This document shows positions 11,806 to 26,588 of a DNA stretch of 64,000 nucleotides, piece by piece (the first letter of the stretch is position 1; every line of letters begins with the position of its first letter). A program made the translations under genes and the position numbers. The notes under the pieces are model-generated. The model was not told the DNA's origin. It made no database searches and saw nothing but the letters and a program-made list of their open reading frames with translations. Source of the stretch: Sycobia sp. Sy_11 (taxonomy: Eukaryota > Arthropoda > Insecta > Hymenoptera > Epichrysomallidae); NCBI GenBank assembly GCA_018907035.1, contig JACCIC010000014.1, forward strand, positions 2,660,001 to 2,724,000, written 5' to 3'.

Positions 11806-14354
11806 AAGTTTTGTCATCTGCAAGATATAGTTAGTTACATTCTTATTAAATACATTTTAGCAGCAATAAAACTTCTTGATCTTAATAAAAATTGAATAAA
11901 ATTATAGAAAACTGGAAAGTGGAATGCGATGCACGTTCGAATAGCCTGGGAGATTTACCATCACCAGCAAAAGCAGCAAGCGGAGGCAAAGGCTGGCGGT
12001 GTCGCGACGAAAACGGAGCTGCTCAGACCGCCCGGACATCTGTTTCAAACGGGACCAGTTACTATGAGTATGACTGCGCCACAATTAGCGCCACCATTTT
12101 CGTCGGCAATGCAGACGCATCCTGCAGGTCCACCTGCGGTATCGCATACGGTTGGTTTCCTATCGGCGCCATCTTCGCATTTAGGTATGTAAATTAACAT
12201 CATTTATTCGTATTCTTGCTTTTATGTTTATTTATTTCGTATTCTTGTTTGTCTAAATGCTTTCTTACATTGCATATTTCATTAGATTATAATTTAAATA
12301 ACAAATCACAACGATAGAATGAAACAAATAATCAACAAATAACTAAATGAAAATCTATAGATTTTATCGAGTATATATATACAACACTAATTTTCTAGGA
12401 GCAGGAATGTCTCCATTTGGAAGGTATCCGCCGACTTTTGCAACAGCAAATCCGAACTTCCCAGGTCTTTCAGCGTTTCCGCCAGCAAGAGATATGCAAC
12501 AGCTCGCAGGAGTAGATCCATGGAGAGGGTGAGTCTTGTATAATTAAAATTTTGAAAAATACTCTTTCAAAATATATTTTGGAATCCAGTTAACTTTTTC
12601 TGGTTCATTTCTAAAAGCACTGCATTGAATTTAAAACAACAAGATTTTTTCTGTCGTACTTTAAATAGTTTTCTAATATCAATTTCTAGCTTCGCGTCGA
12701 CTTAAAAAGCTCATACTCCTGAATTTCTTACAGATTGCAGCGAGCCTCGGCTGGTTTTCCGCCCACTACAGTTGCTTGGAGCTTGAAACCAGAGCCCCCG
12801 GCTATCGACCAGAGGCGGCAGGAATTAGAGGAGCAACGTGAACGCGAGCGTGAACGAGAACGTGAGCGCGAGCGCGAACGGGAGCGCGAGCGCGAAAGGG
12901 AGCGAGAGCGCGAACGCATTAGAAAGGAGCGGGAACGCGAACGGGAGGAGCAGCGTGAACGAGAACGACGCGAGCGCGAAAAAGAAGAGAAGCGAAAGCA
13001 GCAGGAGGCGGCGGCCGCGGCCGCGGCCGAAAGAGAGCGAGAAAGGCGAGAGAAGGAGAGGAGAGAGATGGAGAGGCGGGAAATGGAGCGCGAGAGGTTT
13101 ATACAGCAGCAGCAGCAGCAGCAGCAGCAACAAAGTCGGCAGCACATGGTCGTTGGCAGGGATAGGTCGCCTTTACGAAACGGCGCGAATCCGATGGACG
13201 TTTCTCCTATGGTCAGGGTGAAGGAGGAGCCAAGAAGTAAAGACGACGATGTTGTTATGTTGACGAGGGCACCGCCGCCAGGGCCCGGACCTCAGCCTAA
13301 CACTATGCCAGATCCAAGGTTTGTAAACAACTTTCTTAATATTCGAGACAAAATTAACGTTACCTTTATTATATCACCTTGTCTCTGCTCTTCTGTACGT
13401 AAAACTTATGCTTTCTTGTTTTTTTTTTTTTTTTAATATAGGGAAAAATACGAATTGCGCAACGATCGTGTTGACCTGCAAAATGTGTTGCACGACACTG
13501 AAAAGTGGATAAGGTTAGTATTATTTAAATTGCTAAATAATTATAGATAAGGCTTTGTTGTTGCAGCAGTTATCATTTTTTCTTTCCTCTTTAATGCAAT
13601 TCAAACAGTTGAAATTGAATTGAGAACAGATAAAATTATATTTATTAATATATAAAATCTAAACATTACATACTACTTTTTTAATTGCAAACAATATATA
13701 AATTGTATTATTACAAATAAATATCACTGAATTGTTTCGTACACAAAATGATAACTGTAGAAAATTATCCTTTTAACTAAATATCAAAGTACAGAAATTA
13801 CCGAAGCTATCTTTCCTTTTTATCGCAGGTATCACCATACGCATCCCCATCCCTATCTGCAGGGACGGCATCCGCCCGGAGTGCCTCCTCCCCACACGAT
13901 GGCTCGAACGATGCCGGGGCTACCCGGCCTCCCGCATCCCATGCAGCACTTCGCGCCGCCGCCGCCGCCGAGCGCCGCGGCTACTCAGCCCCCGGGTCCG
14001 CATGCGTGGCCGACGGATCCGTTCCGCGATCCCTATAGGTACGATCCGCTCCAGCAGCTGCGCTACAATCCCCTGATGGCGGCTGCCTACCGCGTCCAGG
14101 AGGAGGAGGAGCGGGCGAAGCTTTACGCGGCGACCTACCCGGCCCCGCCGCCCCCTTCGGCGGTCGGCGGCCTCAGGGGCAAAGATCCCAGCCCGGGCCC
14201 CCTGAGCAATCTCCATATGCATCACCGGGCCGGGCCGGGCCCTGGCGCGCCCGGCCAGATGCCCGGCGCCCAGCCCCAGGTCAGGCAGCTCGAGTCGATG
14301 GTGCACAGCGCCGCGGACATGCACAAGAAGGACGACTCCTCGCAGTCGCGATGA
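875..14354 (+). CDS. tay: AUTS2/tay bridge family chromatin regulator (5' exons outside window)
   Basis: Sixteen coding exons join in one frame: 875-991, 3655-3690, 3896-3922, 4188-4248, 5321-5547, 7553-8359, 9742-10001, 10295-10408, 10661-10881, 11112-11338, 11457-11621, 11908-12184, 12399-12528, 12734-13318, 13442-13513 and 13829-14354 (TGA). Together they give 1283 residues. Family landmarks appear in order: the Ser/acidic block with SSGKGYI-CDSE; Pro-rich and polyQ segments; LLRRELDNRFLASQ and PPPYLRTE followed by His/Gln repeats; GKWNAMHVRIAWEIYHHQQK; DPWRGLQR with a FPPTT-W-LKPEP step; a long Arg/Glu tract; and DPFRDPYRYDPLQQLRYNP near the C-terminus. AUTS2 proteins act in the nucleus with PCGF3/5-type PRC1 complexes. 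The Drosophila member tay affects locomotion and EGFR signalling. The first exon start (875 or 878, tandem CAG acceptors) is uncertain. Identity is firm; exon edges are eye-called but phase-consistent. Confidence 0.9.
992..3654 (+). other. tay intron with TA microsatellites; no gene seen
   Basis: A 2.66 kb intron runs from GTAAGT at 992 to a TTCACAG acceptor. It holds a (TA)n run at about 1242-1296, a second one at about 3357-3386, A runs near 2010-2038 and a T run near 2467-2484. Short frames here encode only repeat-derived Tyr/Ile or Phe-rich peptides. I see no embedded gene. Confidence 0.7.
3655..3922 (+). other. tay: Two consecutive in-frame microexons of tay
   Basis: Exon 3655-3690 is 36 nt and exon 3896-3922 is 27 nt. 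Both start and end in phase 0 and are flanked by CAG acceptors and GTAAGT/GTAAGC donors. Together they encode the Ser/Cys-rich to acidic motif ASSHCSSGKGYI followed by CDSEGEDDK. This is the most conserved short motif in the N-terminal half of AUTS2 proteins. Skipping either one would keep the frame, so both are candidates for regulated inclusion. Confidence 0.85.
4560..4825 (+). promoter_or_regulatory. Candidate intronic enhancer: palindromes, two CACGTG boxes and a CRE
   Basis: Within the tay intron 4249-5320, a G+C-richer island in A+T-rich DNA holds several perfect short palindromes. These are CATAATGGCCATTATG at 4575-4590, CACGTG at 4618-4623 and again at 4720-4725, ACCTCGAGGT at 4691-4700, and TGACGTCA at 4814-4821. 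CACGTG is the bHLH E-box core and TGACGTCA the CREB/ATF site. That these sites are bound is inference. Confidence 0.35.
5548..7552 (+). other. tay intron with two TA microsatellites; no gene seen
   Basis: A 2.0 kb intron runs from GTGAGT to a pyrimidine-rich CCAG acceptor. It holds (TA)n at about 5562-5620 and 6126-6178 and is otherwise featureless A+T-rich DNA. No coding-like frame was seen. Confidence 0.75.
7640..7916 (+). repeat. CAG/CAA tract encoding polyglutamine in tay
   Basis: Codons run as mixed CAG/CAA: 25 glutamines at 7640-7714, then LLFH, then 24 glutamines at 7727-7798. A HQQQLQQLQQH step and a further run of about 17 glutamines follow. CAA interruptions are frequent, which limits slippage compared with pure CAG. 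The tract lies in the 807-nt exon 7553-8359. Confidence 0.95.
8360..9741 (+). other. tay intron; no gene seen
   Basis: A 1.4 kb intron runs from GTGAGT at 8360 to the ACTACAG acceptor before 9742. A TCT repeat (about 8388-8403) lies just inside the donor side. The frame stays open for about 95 bases past the donor, so intron retention would add about 31 residues before a stop. Confidence 0.7.
12838..12960 (+). repeat. Arg-Glu codon repeat in the tay exon 12734-13318
   Basis: Alternating CGN and GAG/GAA codons give a long (RE)n tract. It is followed by a Lys/Arg/Glu charged helix, an Ala run (13015-13029) and a Gln run near 13102-13131. Charged Arg/Glu stretches at this place are typical of AUTS2/fibrosin proteins, where they follow the conserved W-x-LKPE segment. 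Confidence 0.9.
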
Positions 14355-17300
14355 TGCTGCCGATAAATCGAGGCTTGGAGAGAAGTGGCGATCGTCGACG
14401 GGGTTGACCCCCTCCCAAACGCCCCTGAATCTTGCGAGGCTCGTAATTTCGCGTCGACGAGCGCGTAAACTGCAGTTAACAGACGAAGGCGGTTATACCG
14501 GAGGGGAGGGGGGCGCCTACGAGACACACACGCAACTTTGTACATAATGGATTATTATATATTGCTGATATAGAGATTACGAGAAGAAGCGAGTCGTGTT
14601 GGGTACTTTGTATTCGTGTCTCGGTTTACACGACGAAACTGTCGATGCTACTGATTGGTGTGATGGATTGGGAGTTTTTAAAAAATGAAAAAAAAAACGT
14701 AGTAAGTGAGAAATGGAAATGAAATGAATATTTGTAAGTGCGTTTATTTTCTGAGAGACATGATATACGCGTGTGCACGTGATTACGTGGCCTGCTTTAT
14801 TGGCAGTTACGTAAAATAAGTTGCATTCGAGGCTGCGATTTTTTTTTTTTTTTTGAGAAAAAATTAGCTGGAATATATAATGAATTGCTACTGTAAAAAT
14901 TGTGACGATGTACTGCGTTTTTCTTACCATTACCTGGTGACTGTACAGATATTTTAAAACATGACATGATCAAAAACACTTCTGGACGATGGTGCTTGGT
15001 TATATTTTACACTTTAGACTTTGATATAATTTAACTAAGTGCTCCTGCGTTATACAGTGCTCTAGCTTTACATAAGAATATATTTTATGCATTTTGAACC
15101 AAGTTCAGGAACGTTGGGATTCTATAATAAAATCTGAAATGAGAAAGTTTATTTGTTTGTGTCAATTTACAGTGAGATATGCAGATTTTTTATAGTCAAA
15201 ATAGTATATTATGTATGAAATTCATATTTCGCTGTAAATCTTTAGTGTATTTATTACAGTCTTTCATGTAAATATATTACAGTACATCTTAACGATTCGA
15301 GGTAGTAATTTTGTATATACAATAGTTTCTCTAACTATTCAAAATTACTTTGCAACTTAAAATATGTCTGAAAAGTAAAATTAATTGATTAAAAAAGAAA
15401 GAATCAATGTAAAAAGAGAACAAAATGTATTTTTCCCTCTACAAAAGATTGCTTTTAGTATTAAAAGCATTTGTCAATTTAAGAGGAATGATTCAATGTG
15501 TAAAAATATTTATATATTATTTAGTTGTTCCATTATTCTAAATGTACACATATTTCCTTATAGAATTAATTATTTCAAATGAAAAATGAAAGGCTGGTTC
15601 AATCAATAGGAAAATAGTACTTCGGACTGAATTTTATTGTAAAGACGACACTTTTTCATATTCGTGAAATTTGGGAAGAGTGTAATTAAATTTTTAATCA
15701 TAAATAATCTATAGAATTGTATATATTAAATACTTTTACGCGTAATTGTAAAATATTTTTGTTAAAGTTAATTTTATACCTTAAATGCGGTATGATTTAA
15801 CGTATAAAGTTTATTTATTTTAACAAAGATAATAAATATTCTTTATATGTTTAAAAATGCAAAGTGATATGTTAGCTTTACTTTCAGTTTTGTTAATATG
15901 AAAATATGAATTAATAAAATATGAAAGTGTCAATATAATTAAATTAATTTTTTTTCCTGTGTACGTTTACTTTACCTTCTTTTATGAAACTAAAAGGATT
16001 GAAAGACGATAAAATATTTGATTAATAATCGTCTAAATCTTTTATATAAAAATGATTTATAAAATTTTATATAATTTATTTTCCAATTTAGTTGAATGTC
16101 AGTAAAATAAAATTTATCGAATGTAACTTATTTTATGCAAATGTCATACAATTCGAATTTCCTCGTCTACAATTTCAATATGAAAATTGGTAGTAATTTA
16201 ACCCAACGAGCTGGGACTTACTTTTCATATGAAATGTATTTTTTTTTTTTGTGATTCGAAATATAGTGTAGTAGCTCAATTCGAATAATTAGAATGAAAA
16301 GCGTTTAAATTCGATCATTGAATTTCGTTAATACGTTATATTCGAAAAAAAACTTCATTAATTTCGTCTTTTTCGTCCGAGAAGACTGTGTACATTATAA
16401 GTCATATTTTTCGTCTTTCATTTCGAAGTCAATGACCGAATAAAAGGAATTCGTGCTTTCGTCGACATTGACGTTTCGTCCCTCATAAGATAAAGCCAAT
16501 TCCTAGCGCTAGGTAAGTGAGAAGCAAGCAGACAAATTAAAAACTGAAAATATGGAAAAAAGACTTAATATTTTATCGTGCGATGTAAAAGTGAAGAAGT
16601 ATGTAAACAAATAGCAGCGCTGGGTTTTTTTTTCGAAACGCGTAAAAAGTAACGAGTAATAAAAAGAAAGAGAAAATGAATCGGTGCAACAGCTCTGCAC
16701 GACAGCGATGCTCCACAACAGAACTGTTTGTCTGTCTATAGCGATTATAAACTTTATTCGTAAACGATAATAACTATTTGCGTACAGTTATAAATATCGT
16801 GTGTAATATTAATTAAACGTAGAGAAACAAAAGTAAAAATAAAATAACATACGCAAAGTGATGAAATGTAAGATTGCGGGGAGCGACGCAGATAAAAAGT
16901 AATTTTTTCGATGATCAAAAGTAAAAAAAAAAAGAAAAGAAAAGGCGCCTATATTGAATTCTAGAAAATTAACGAAGATGCACGAAAAAAAACTGATATA
17001 AATGAAAATTGATCAAAGTGCAAGTTTTTGTCGAGGAGATTATATATTTAAATCTCTGAGGCGTCGCTCGAGAACACGGATGAAATAGATACAAAAGAAA
17101 ATGTGCGTGAAGGAATGAGAGTGAGAAAGAGAGATAGGGAAATAATGTTTGTGAGACAACGAGAGAATGTCAAAAAAAAAACTGTAGAGAAAAATGAAAG
17201 GAATGCTTGCAACGAAAAATTAAAAGGAGCGAAAGTGAAATTAATTTAATTATTTATTTATTACCAGGCATCGAATATGACTAATTGAATCTCTGTATAT

Positions 17301-20086
17301 CGCTGACGTGTCTAGAGAAAAAGAATTAAAAAGCGAATAAAAGTGTGAAGGGAAAAGGGAGCTCGATTGGTATGATATTGGCTCTCGTTCCGTTGATGTA
17401 ATATAAATTGTAATAGGAAAATTTTATGTTCCGATATAGACAAGACTCAATTTTCGCCGAAGATAGCGGAACAAATTGTAAAGGAAGAGAAAAAATAATT
17501 ATAAATGAAGGAGGGCAAAAACTCGAAAGGAAGTTTAACAAAAGACAAAAAAAAAGATCGATTCAGTGAGGCGACCCTGGACAATTTCCTGTGATATATT
17601 TAAAAAGCAAAGGAATGAATAATAGTAAAAAAGCACCGATTAACAAAGATCGACGTATTGTACGTTGAACTAGAAGAAAAATATAATAGAGACTACAATT
17701 TCTTGTTAATCGATCAAGCTTCTCACCAGATAGAATTTGTATTATGAAAACATTATTTTTCAATAGACCGCATTTAGCAGATGATTCATTACAATTCATT
17801 GATTGACGGCAGACAATGCTAAAATGATTAAATTTAATGAATAACCGTGTCCTACGTTTGCTATTTCGCACTTTATTGTGCAATTTCTAATCGATAAAAA
17901 TTGAAACAATTCATAGAAAAATTTTACTTTTTATTGAAGATACGTGTAAACTATAATTAATTAAATTATCATATCGATAGAAAATTCGAATTAATTTATT
18001 TATTTAATTTATCGCTAGATTTATAATTTTATAAGCATTTTTCCCATCATACATCGAATATACAAAAAAATATATTTGGGTAGTTTTATTTCGATGTATA
18101 CCTTTTTGTTCTTAATTGTATATGATTTTACTCTGTAGATATTATTAAAAAAAAAACAAAAAAAAAGCAAAAAAAAAAAACAAGTTAAGTAGCCGAGATT
18201 TTATTACGTATTTTGATTTCAGTACGATTCTATCTGGTTTCCTTCGTTTTTGCCCTTTGATCTATGTACGCAAGACATATATATTTGACCCTAAAAATTC
18301 TTCCTGCGCGTGCCATTATCAACAGGCGATTATAAAGTCAGTCGAATGATTCCTTTTATTTTCTTCCCCTTTTCTCGACTCGCAGGGCTTAGTAAAAAAA
18401 AAAAAAAGAAAAGAAAAGAAAGAAATAATAAAGATCATTAATATACTCGCCCGCGCGAGCTACGAAAGTGAACATGGACAGTTGTTATATGATTTTTTTA
18501 CAACGATTTACAAACCTAACAATGTGCGTCACTCGAAGAATTGTAGATATTTTTCATCGATGCAGTTGAAGATGATAAAAAAGGGGGAAAATAACGGAAA
18601 AATGAGTTGCAATGTGATGCAATGGTTCTGTTTTTGTAGATACCGAAACGCTGCGACAAAGTATAGAGAAAGTTTGTGTGAATAGGTTTTTTCTAAAAAT
18701 CAATGATTCTTTGTAAAAGGGTCGGAATAATCATAGTTTCTATCAAAGTAGCAGCTCAATGTCTTTTGTATAATACCTTTCCTCGAATGTTTTCCAAAAT
18801 ATTATGTTTAAGTTTTTTGTAAATAATGAAGCTTATTAGAAATGAGTCAAGTTTACATATTTATTTATTTTATAAGTTCGTTTAATTAAACTAACAAAAA
18901 TTACACTTTCACCCTATCTTTCATACATTTATATTCTTCATAGCAATTTTCTTAAATTTTATATTTAAAAATTTATTTCACTTTATTCAAAATAATCCGA
19001 AGAAGTATACATAAATATACTTATGTATAGGGCTTTTATTATTAATACTAAAAGAAAAAAGTATTATTATTAAATTGAGATATTGTCAAGACAATACTTC
19101 CTTATTCTTCTTCTTTCGATTAAGCATTCTTTAACAAACACCAGTGTCTATCTAATAAAATTAATTTCCAGTGAACAATCACATTATAGAAACTGGTAGA
19201 AAATTTCATTAGTTTTATAACATTACCAATGAAATTTGTGTATAAAAACAAAGAAAACGCATGAATTATTTTCAAGTTAATATATTTATATTTTAAAGTC
19301 GTGTCTTTCATATAGAAATGTATGTGTATCAAGGATCTCAACAACTGACCCTCTTATACTCACGAATGAGCTTAATTAAATTTTTATCTTAGGACAAGAG
19401 ACGACTTTCGTTAGTTTGAAGCACCGTGCCATTCGCTACTCTCCTTAATAATCATAAATTGTAAAATAACTAAGGGTATGTTACTATAAAGTAATCATAT
19501 TTTCTAAATAGAAAGGCAAAGATATGATACAAGATAAAGTTATTATTTCTATTTAATATTTTACTAAAATAATTGTACAATTACAGGTAAATGCCAACTG
19601 CTCCATTTAAATTCAAACGAGGCCAAGCTTCCTTGATTTCAGTGCCTTGAAATGATGATCATTAAATTCGACTTTTGTTCAATATATAAAATCTATAAAT
19701 TTTAAAATCAATAAAGAATACTCGGTTCAGTTAAAACTATAGTGTTACTTAAGTAATAAATAATCGCGTGGCTGCGATGCCCAATCAAAAATAACCTTAT
19801 TAAGCGCGCTCCGCAAACAGCTGTCCTTGGCAAACCAGCGAAAGTCCTCTTTTTCTTTCTTTTTTTTTTTTTTTTACTTTTTTTTTTATTTTCTCTCCAG
19901 CATGCCGGAAGTCTTCTCTTCCTGTACGTACTACAGCACTCTCAACAATTGCTCTCATGACACACCGTAAATAGATCTTGATCGCAGTTTGTGAAAATAC
20001 ATCGTCTTATTTAAAGGGGGGGAGCGAGGGGACGATCGCCGACAAAGCGATCATCCCCCCCCGGTCCTCGCGCTATCGTTCGTTCG
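14355..20086. other. 3' UTR of tay and convergent intergenic DNA
   Basis: A G+C-moderate 3' UTR begins after the tay stop and soon becomes A+T-rich. AATAAA-type signals occur, for example 15127-15132. The next gene (RNPS1) is on the minus strand and ends at 20087, so the two genes converge. Homopolymer runs sit near 14840-14854, 18148-18180, 18394-18408 and 19860-19875. A TTTATT at 19885-19890 could be the minus-strand poly(A) signal of RNPS1. No coding-like frame was found. How far the tay 3' UTR extends cannot be read from sequence. Confidence 0.55.
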
Positions 20087-22685
20087 TTATCGCGAGCTGC
20101 TCGAACTGGACCGCGTGTAGCGCCGATGCCGGTCCCGCCTGGGATTGGCGGCCGGCGACCTGGAGCGCGAGCGCGGCCGACGCCGCGGCGGCCTCGGTGG
20201 ACTGCGACCGCGTCGGTTCATCGGTGGCGAGCGTCTGCGATAGCGCGGAGGCGAGATCCTGTTACCTCCTCCACCGCCGCCGCCTACCGCCTCCTCCTCC
20301 TCCTCCGCCGCCGCCACCGCCTCCGCCGCCGCCGCCACCACCGCCGCCCCATCTGCTCGGGGGAGGTCCTCGACGATTCATCATAGGCGACATTCTTCGT
20401 ATTGGCGGCGGACGAGTTTTCGGTATTAGTACCGGTGCGGCTGTTATCTCCTGACCGTCAATTTGTCCTGAAAACGAGATAAAATTTTATACAGAACTAA
20501 TGGAACAATTTTTTTTTGTTTGATAATTATTGCCTCTCTTTTCACGTAAAGTAATGAGAGTAAGCTAATATTTATTATAGAATATTTTAGTAATTTTTTA
20601 TCAAAAAATTGTTGGTATACTTGTTGAAAGTCACATTTAATAATGCACATTTGACGATGTTCTACATTGAACAATTTTAAAGTAAAATAATCCTAAGTAT
20701 TAGAAAAATTCAATGTTTAAAAATTTATAGAAAAATTACTGCATTATACTATTATTATTATCAATTATTTAAATATTATGTACTATCCGTTGTTATTTGT
20801 TTTACTATTGAGAAACGCATTGAAAATAATTCCTTTTATATATTCTTTCGTCAATTCAAATCCATCAATTGACTATACTTGCCCTCTTACATAAAAAATT
20901 GTACTTCAAATATTTGTTTGAGAGGATGAATTTAAAATTTAAATACACAGTTTGTTTTAATTTATATCTGTTAGTATTTTTTATCTTGTAGGTAGATTAA
21001 ATAAAAAAGTTAATTGCTTTTTTAACAGAACAGTTACATAGTCTGATACTTATAATATATTAAATCAATATTACAACATTCCAAACTATGTCAAAATATA
21101 CATTGAAAACAAAGTTACCTCCATCCATATGTTTCATGGCATTTTCTGCTTCATCGGCTGTTTCAAACTCAACATAAGCAAATCCTCTTCCATGTGTAGG
21201 ATGTAATTTATCAATAGGAAAATCAACAAGTTTGATATTTCCATATGTTAGAAAAAATTTCTGTTACATGTTCTTTTGTAACATTTCGTGTTAAATGACC
21301 AATATGAATCTTTGTTGGCCTTGGAATAGGCGATCTTTCTCTGCGTTTTCTGCGTGGTGAAGGAGTCCTAAAATAGGAAATAATATTTGAAAAACTGTTT
21401 ACTTTTAAAAGTAATTTATTGGTTCACAAACTTTTTGAATTTCTTTCATTATCAGATAGATCTACTGTTTGAACTATTTATGGAAGGGTAAATTATATCA
21501 TATTAATTTGAAACTAATATAAATAATTCAACAGTATAATTTATTGTAAGCAATATCAAATTTAATATTTTCAGCTTAATCTATTAGGTTTTAAATATAT
21601 AATTTCAATAATTATCATTTGATCATCAATTGAACTATTTTTATTAAGATAATATATCATAAAATAGTAATCTAATTATAATAATATGTAATAAAAAATG
21701 CTTAAGTAAGTAATGTCAGGCATATGTATTAATATTAAATTTTTTAATTAATATCTATACTTTAAATGTAGCTGTCATAGAAACTTATTCTACTAATAAT
21801 AGAATTGTACTTATATTAATTTTAAAATATTCATACCTAGATCGAGGTTTTGGTTTTGGCTTCTCTGGAACTGAGTTACTTTTCTTCTTTTCACGTTCTC
21901 TTTCTCGGTCCCTTTCTCTTTCTCTTTCCCTTTCTCTGTCCCTGTCCCTGTCCCTATCTCTTTCTCTGTCCCGATCTCGATCCCTATCTCTGTCCCGGTC
22001 TCGCTCCCTTTCTCGCTCTCGCTCTCTTTCCCTTTCACGTTCTCTTTCCCTTTCACGATCCCTTTCCTTATCTCTTTCTCTTTCTTTTTCTTTAACATCG
22101 TGTCTTCTAACATCGTTACTTTTACTTCTACTGCGCTTACGACCTCTGTCTCTAGAACTTGCAGAGGAACTTCCTGAACTGCTCGAGGATGAACTGGATG
22201 ATGAGCTAGATCTTGAACTACCACTACTGCTAGAACTTGATGATGCAGAGGTACTGTCTGAAGAACTGAAAGAAGAAGTATAAAACTTATTTACTTACCT
22301 ATCATTATGCATCAACTACCATTTATCATTAGCCATTTTTATGTAAAAAATAATAAATAAATAAATCAAAAAACCTCATGGTCAAAAGCAATTATATGAA
22401 TCCAACTGCTACAACTTAGAAAACGCAAGTAACTAATTACAATTTTGTTTAAATATCATACCTGCTACCGCTGCTAGACGAAGAAGCTGACCTCTTCTTT
22501 CGTTCTCTACCTCGCTTGTTCTCCTTATCAGTGGCTTCAGAATCACTCTTACCAGTACTGTCTTTCCGGCTTCGTGCCCTAAAGTTTGGTTATTTGGTAT
22601 CATAATTAGAATATATTTTCTTATAGGAAAAGAATATTAAGTAAAAATATAAATATATGTAAAAATATAAATAAAAAACTCACAT
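20087..22685 (-). CDS. RNPS1: RNPS1-like SR-related RNA-binding protein, frame broken twice
   Basis: Five coding exons on the minus strand: 22685-22684 (AT of the start codon), 22578-22462, 22265-21837, 21367-21119 and 20467-20087 (TAA). The order of parts is a Ser-rich region, an Arg/Glu/Asp-rich tract, then an RRM with KIHIGHLT (RNP2-like) and GRGFAYVEF (RNP1). An Arg/Pro/Ser tail with PPRYRRRSPP follows and ends in SSSSSSR. RNPS1 works in the nucleus with Acinus or Pinin and SAP18 (ASAP/PSAP) at exon junction complexes and promotes splicing. Two exons each carry one base too many: in the RRM exon near the A run 21252-21257, and in the Gly repeat near 20285. Read literally, the frame stops at 21223-21225. 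Phases only close if both are ignored, so sequence error is more likely than a dead gene. Identity is firm. Confidence 0.85.
20285..20370 (-). repeat. GGN (poly-Gly) tract in the RNPS1 last exon
   Basis: The coding strand reads GGC/GGT/GGA repeats giving about 20 glycines between the MSPMMNRRGPPPSRW segment and the Arg/Ser tail. The tract contains the second frame change of the gene: an extra base at about 20285 where the repeat passes GGT-A-GGC. Confidence 0.8.
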
Positions 22686-22900
22686 GACTGGTAATTGGCG
22701 GATTTTTTTCGCCTACCTGTCTGGGCCAAAATTTCGGCGCCTTCAGGTTTGGTAAAATTTGCGTACACAGTTGTGCGTGTGCTCTATGTATAAATATGGC
22801 GACCACGGCGCTGGTGCTCGTACTCCCCTTCGCCAGTTACCTCCCAAAAACAGGGTTGCCAGCTCGTTGTAAAGCGTGTCGCCATCTCGTGCCCAAGTTG
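22686..22900 (-). promoter_or_regulatory. RNPS1 5' UTR and presumed promoter
   Basis: The exon ending at 22684 carries an in-frame TAG upstream of the split ATG, so no longer N-terminus is possible in this exon. Short upstream ATGs occur (for example near 22886 on the minus strand). The region is more G+C-rich than its surroundings, as expected of a proximal promoter and 5' UTR. The transcription start cannot be placed. Confidence 0.4.
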
Positions 22901-26099
<3,199 letters not shown>

Positions 26100-26460
26100 A
26101 ACAAAGCGTGTTTTTGTTTGTACACGAGAACCAAAAAAACTCTGAACCGATTGTTCTGAAATTTGACATATAGATTCTATATTATCTTCGGAAGGACATA
26201 GGCTGTGTTTTTTTTATTTAAAATCATCTTACTTATTCATCAATAAATTAAGTTAACGGTCTTAGCAGTCAGTTTCACCAGCGGCCAGTAGGTGGCGTCT
26301 TGAATCACGAATATCAATACAAAGTAGTCCGCTTAAAGTATTAATACCAGGCCAGTCGAGTGCAATGGTCATATGCAACATTGGGATTCGTATCCTAAGG
26401 AAGGTGTGACGTAAGACGGTATTATTCTTTTTGTTCTTCATGTTAATCTGCACTACTCCT
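26100..26460. mobile_element. Possible fragment of a dispersed non-autonomous element
   Basis: The words CTGAACCGATTGTTCTGAAATT and, a little later, GGACATAGGCT resemble a dispersed insect repeat class often met in Helitron- or RTE-related fragments. A CAGTAGGTGGCG word follows. No termini or target duplication were identified, so this is only resemblance. Confidence 0.25.
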
Positions 26461-26537
26461 CATACCTTATGAATATCTTTTGATTTTTGTAAATTTTATT
26501 TTCTCTTATGTGGGAAATTTAACGTGGGGTTGGTTAT

Positions 26538-26588
<51 letters not shown>

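Noticed and set aside
12728..13221. Ser/Arg-rich and Leu/Ser-rich frames overlapping the Arg/Glu exon of tay
   Set aside because: These are shadow frames of the repeat. The tay frame joins conserved exons on both sides.
19978..20454. 158-codon plus-strand frame with a proline run
   Set aside because: It is antisense to the RNPS1 Gly repeat and Arg/Ser tail, whose minus-strand product is recognisable.
21811..22224. Minus-strand frame rich in Lys/Gly/Glu from an internal ATG
   Set aside because: It is the wrong frame of the RNPS1 Arg/Glu/Asp exon and does not join the RRM exon in phase.
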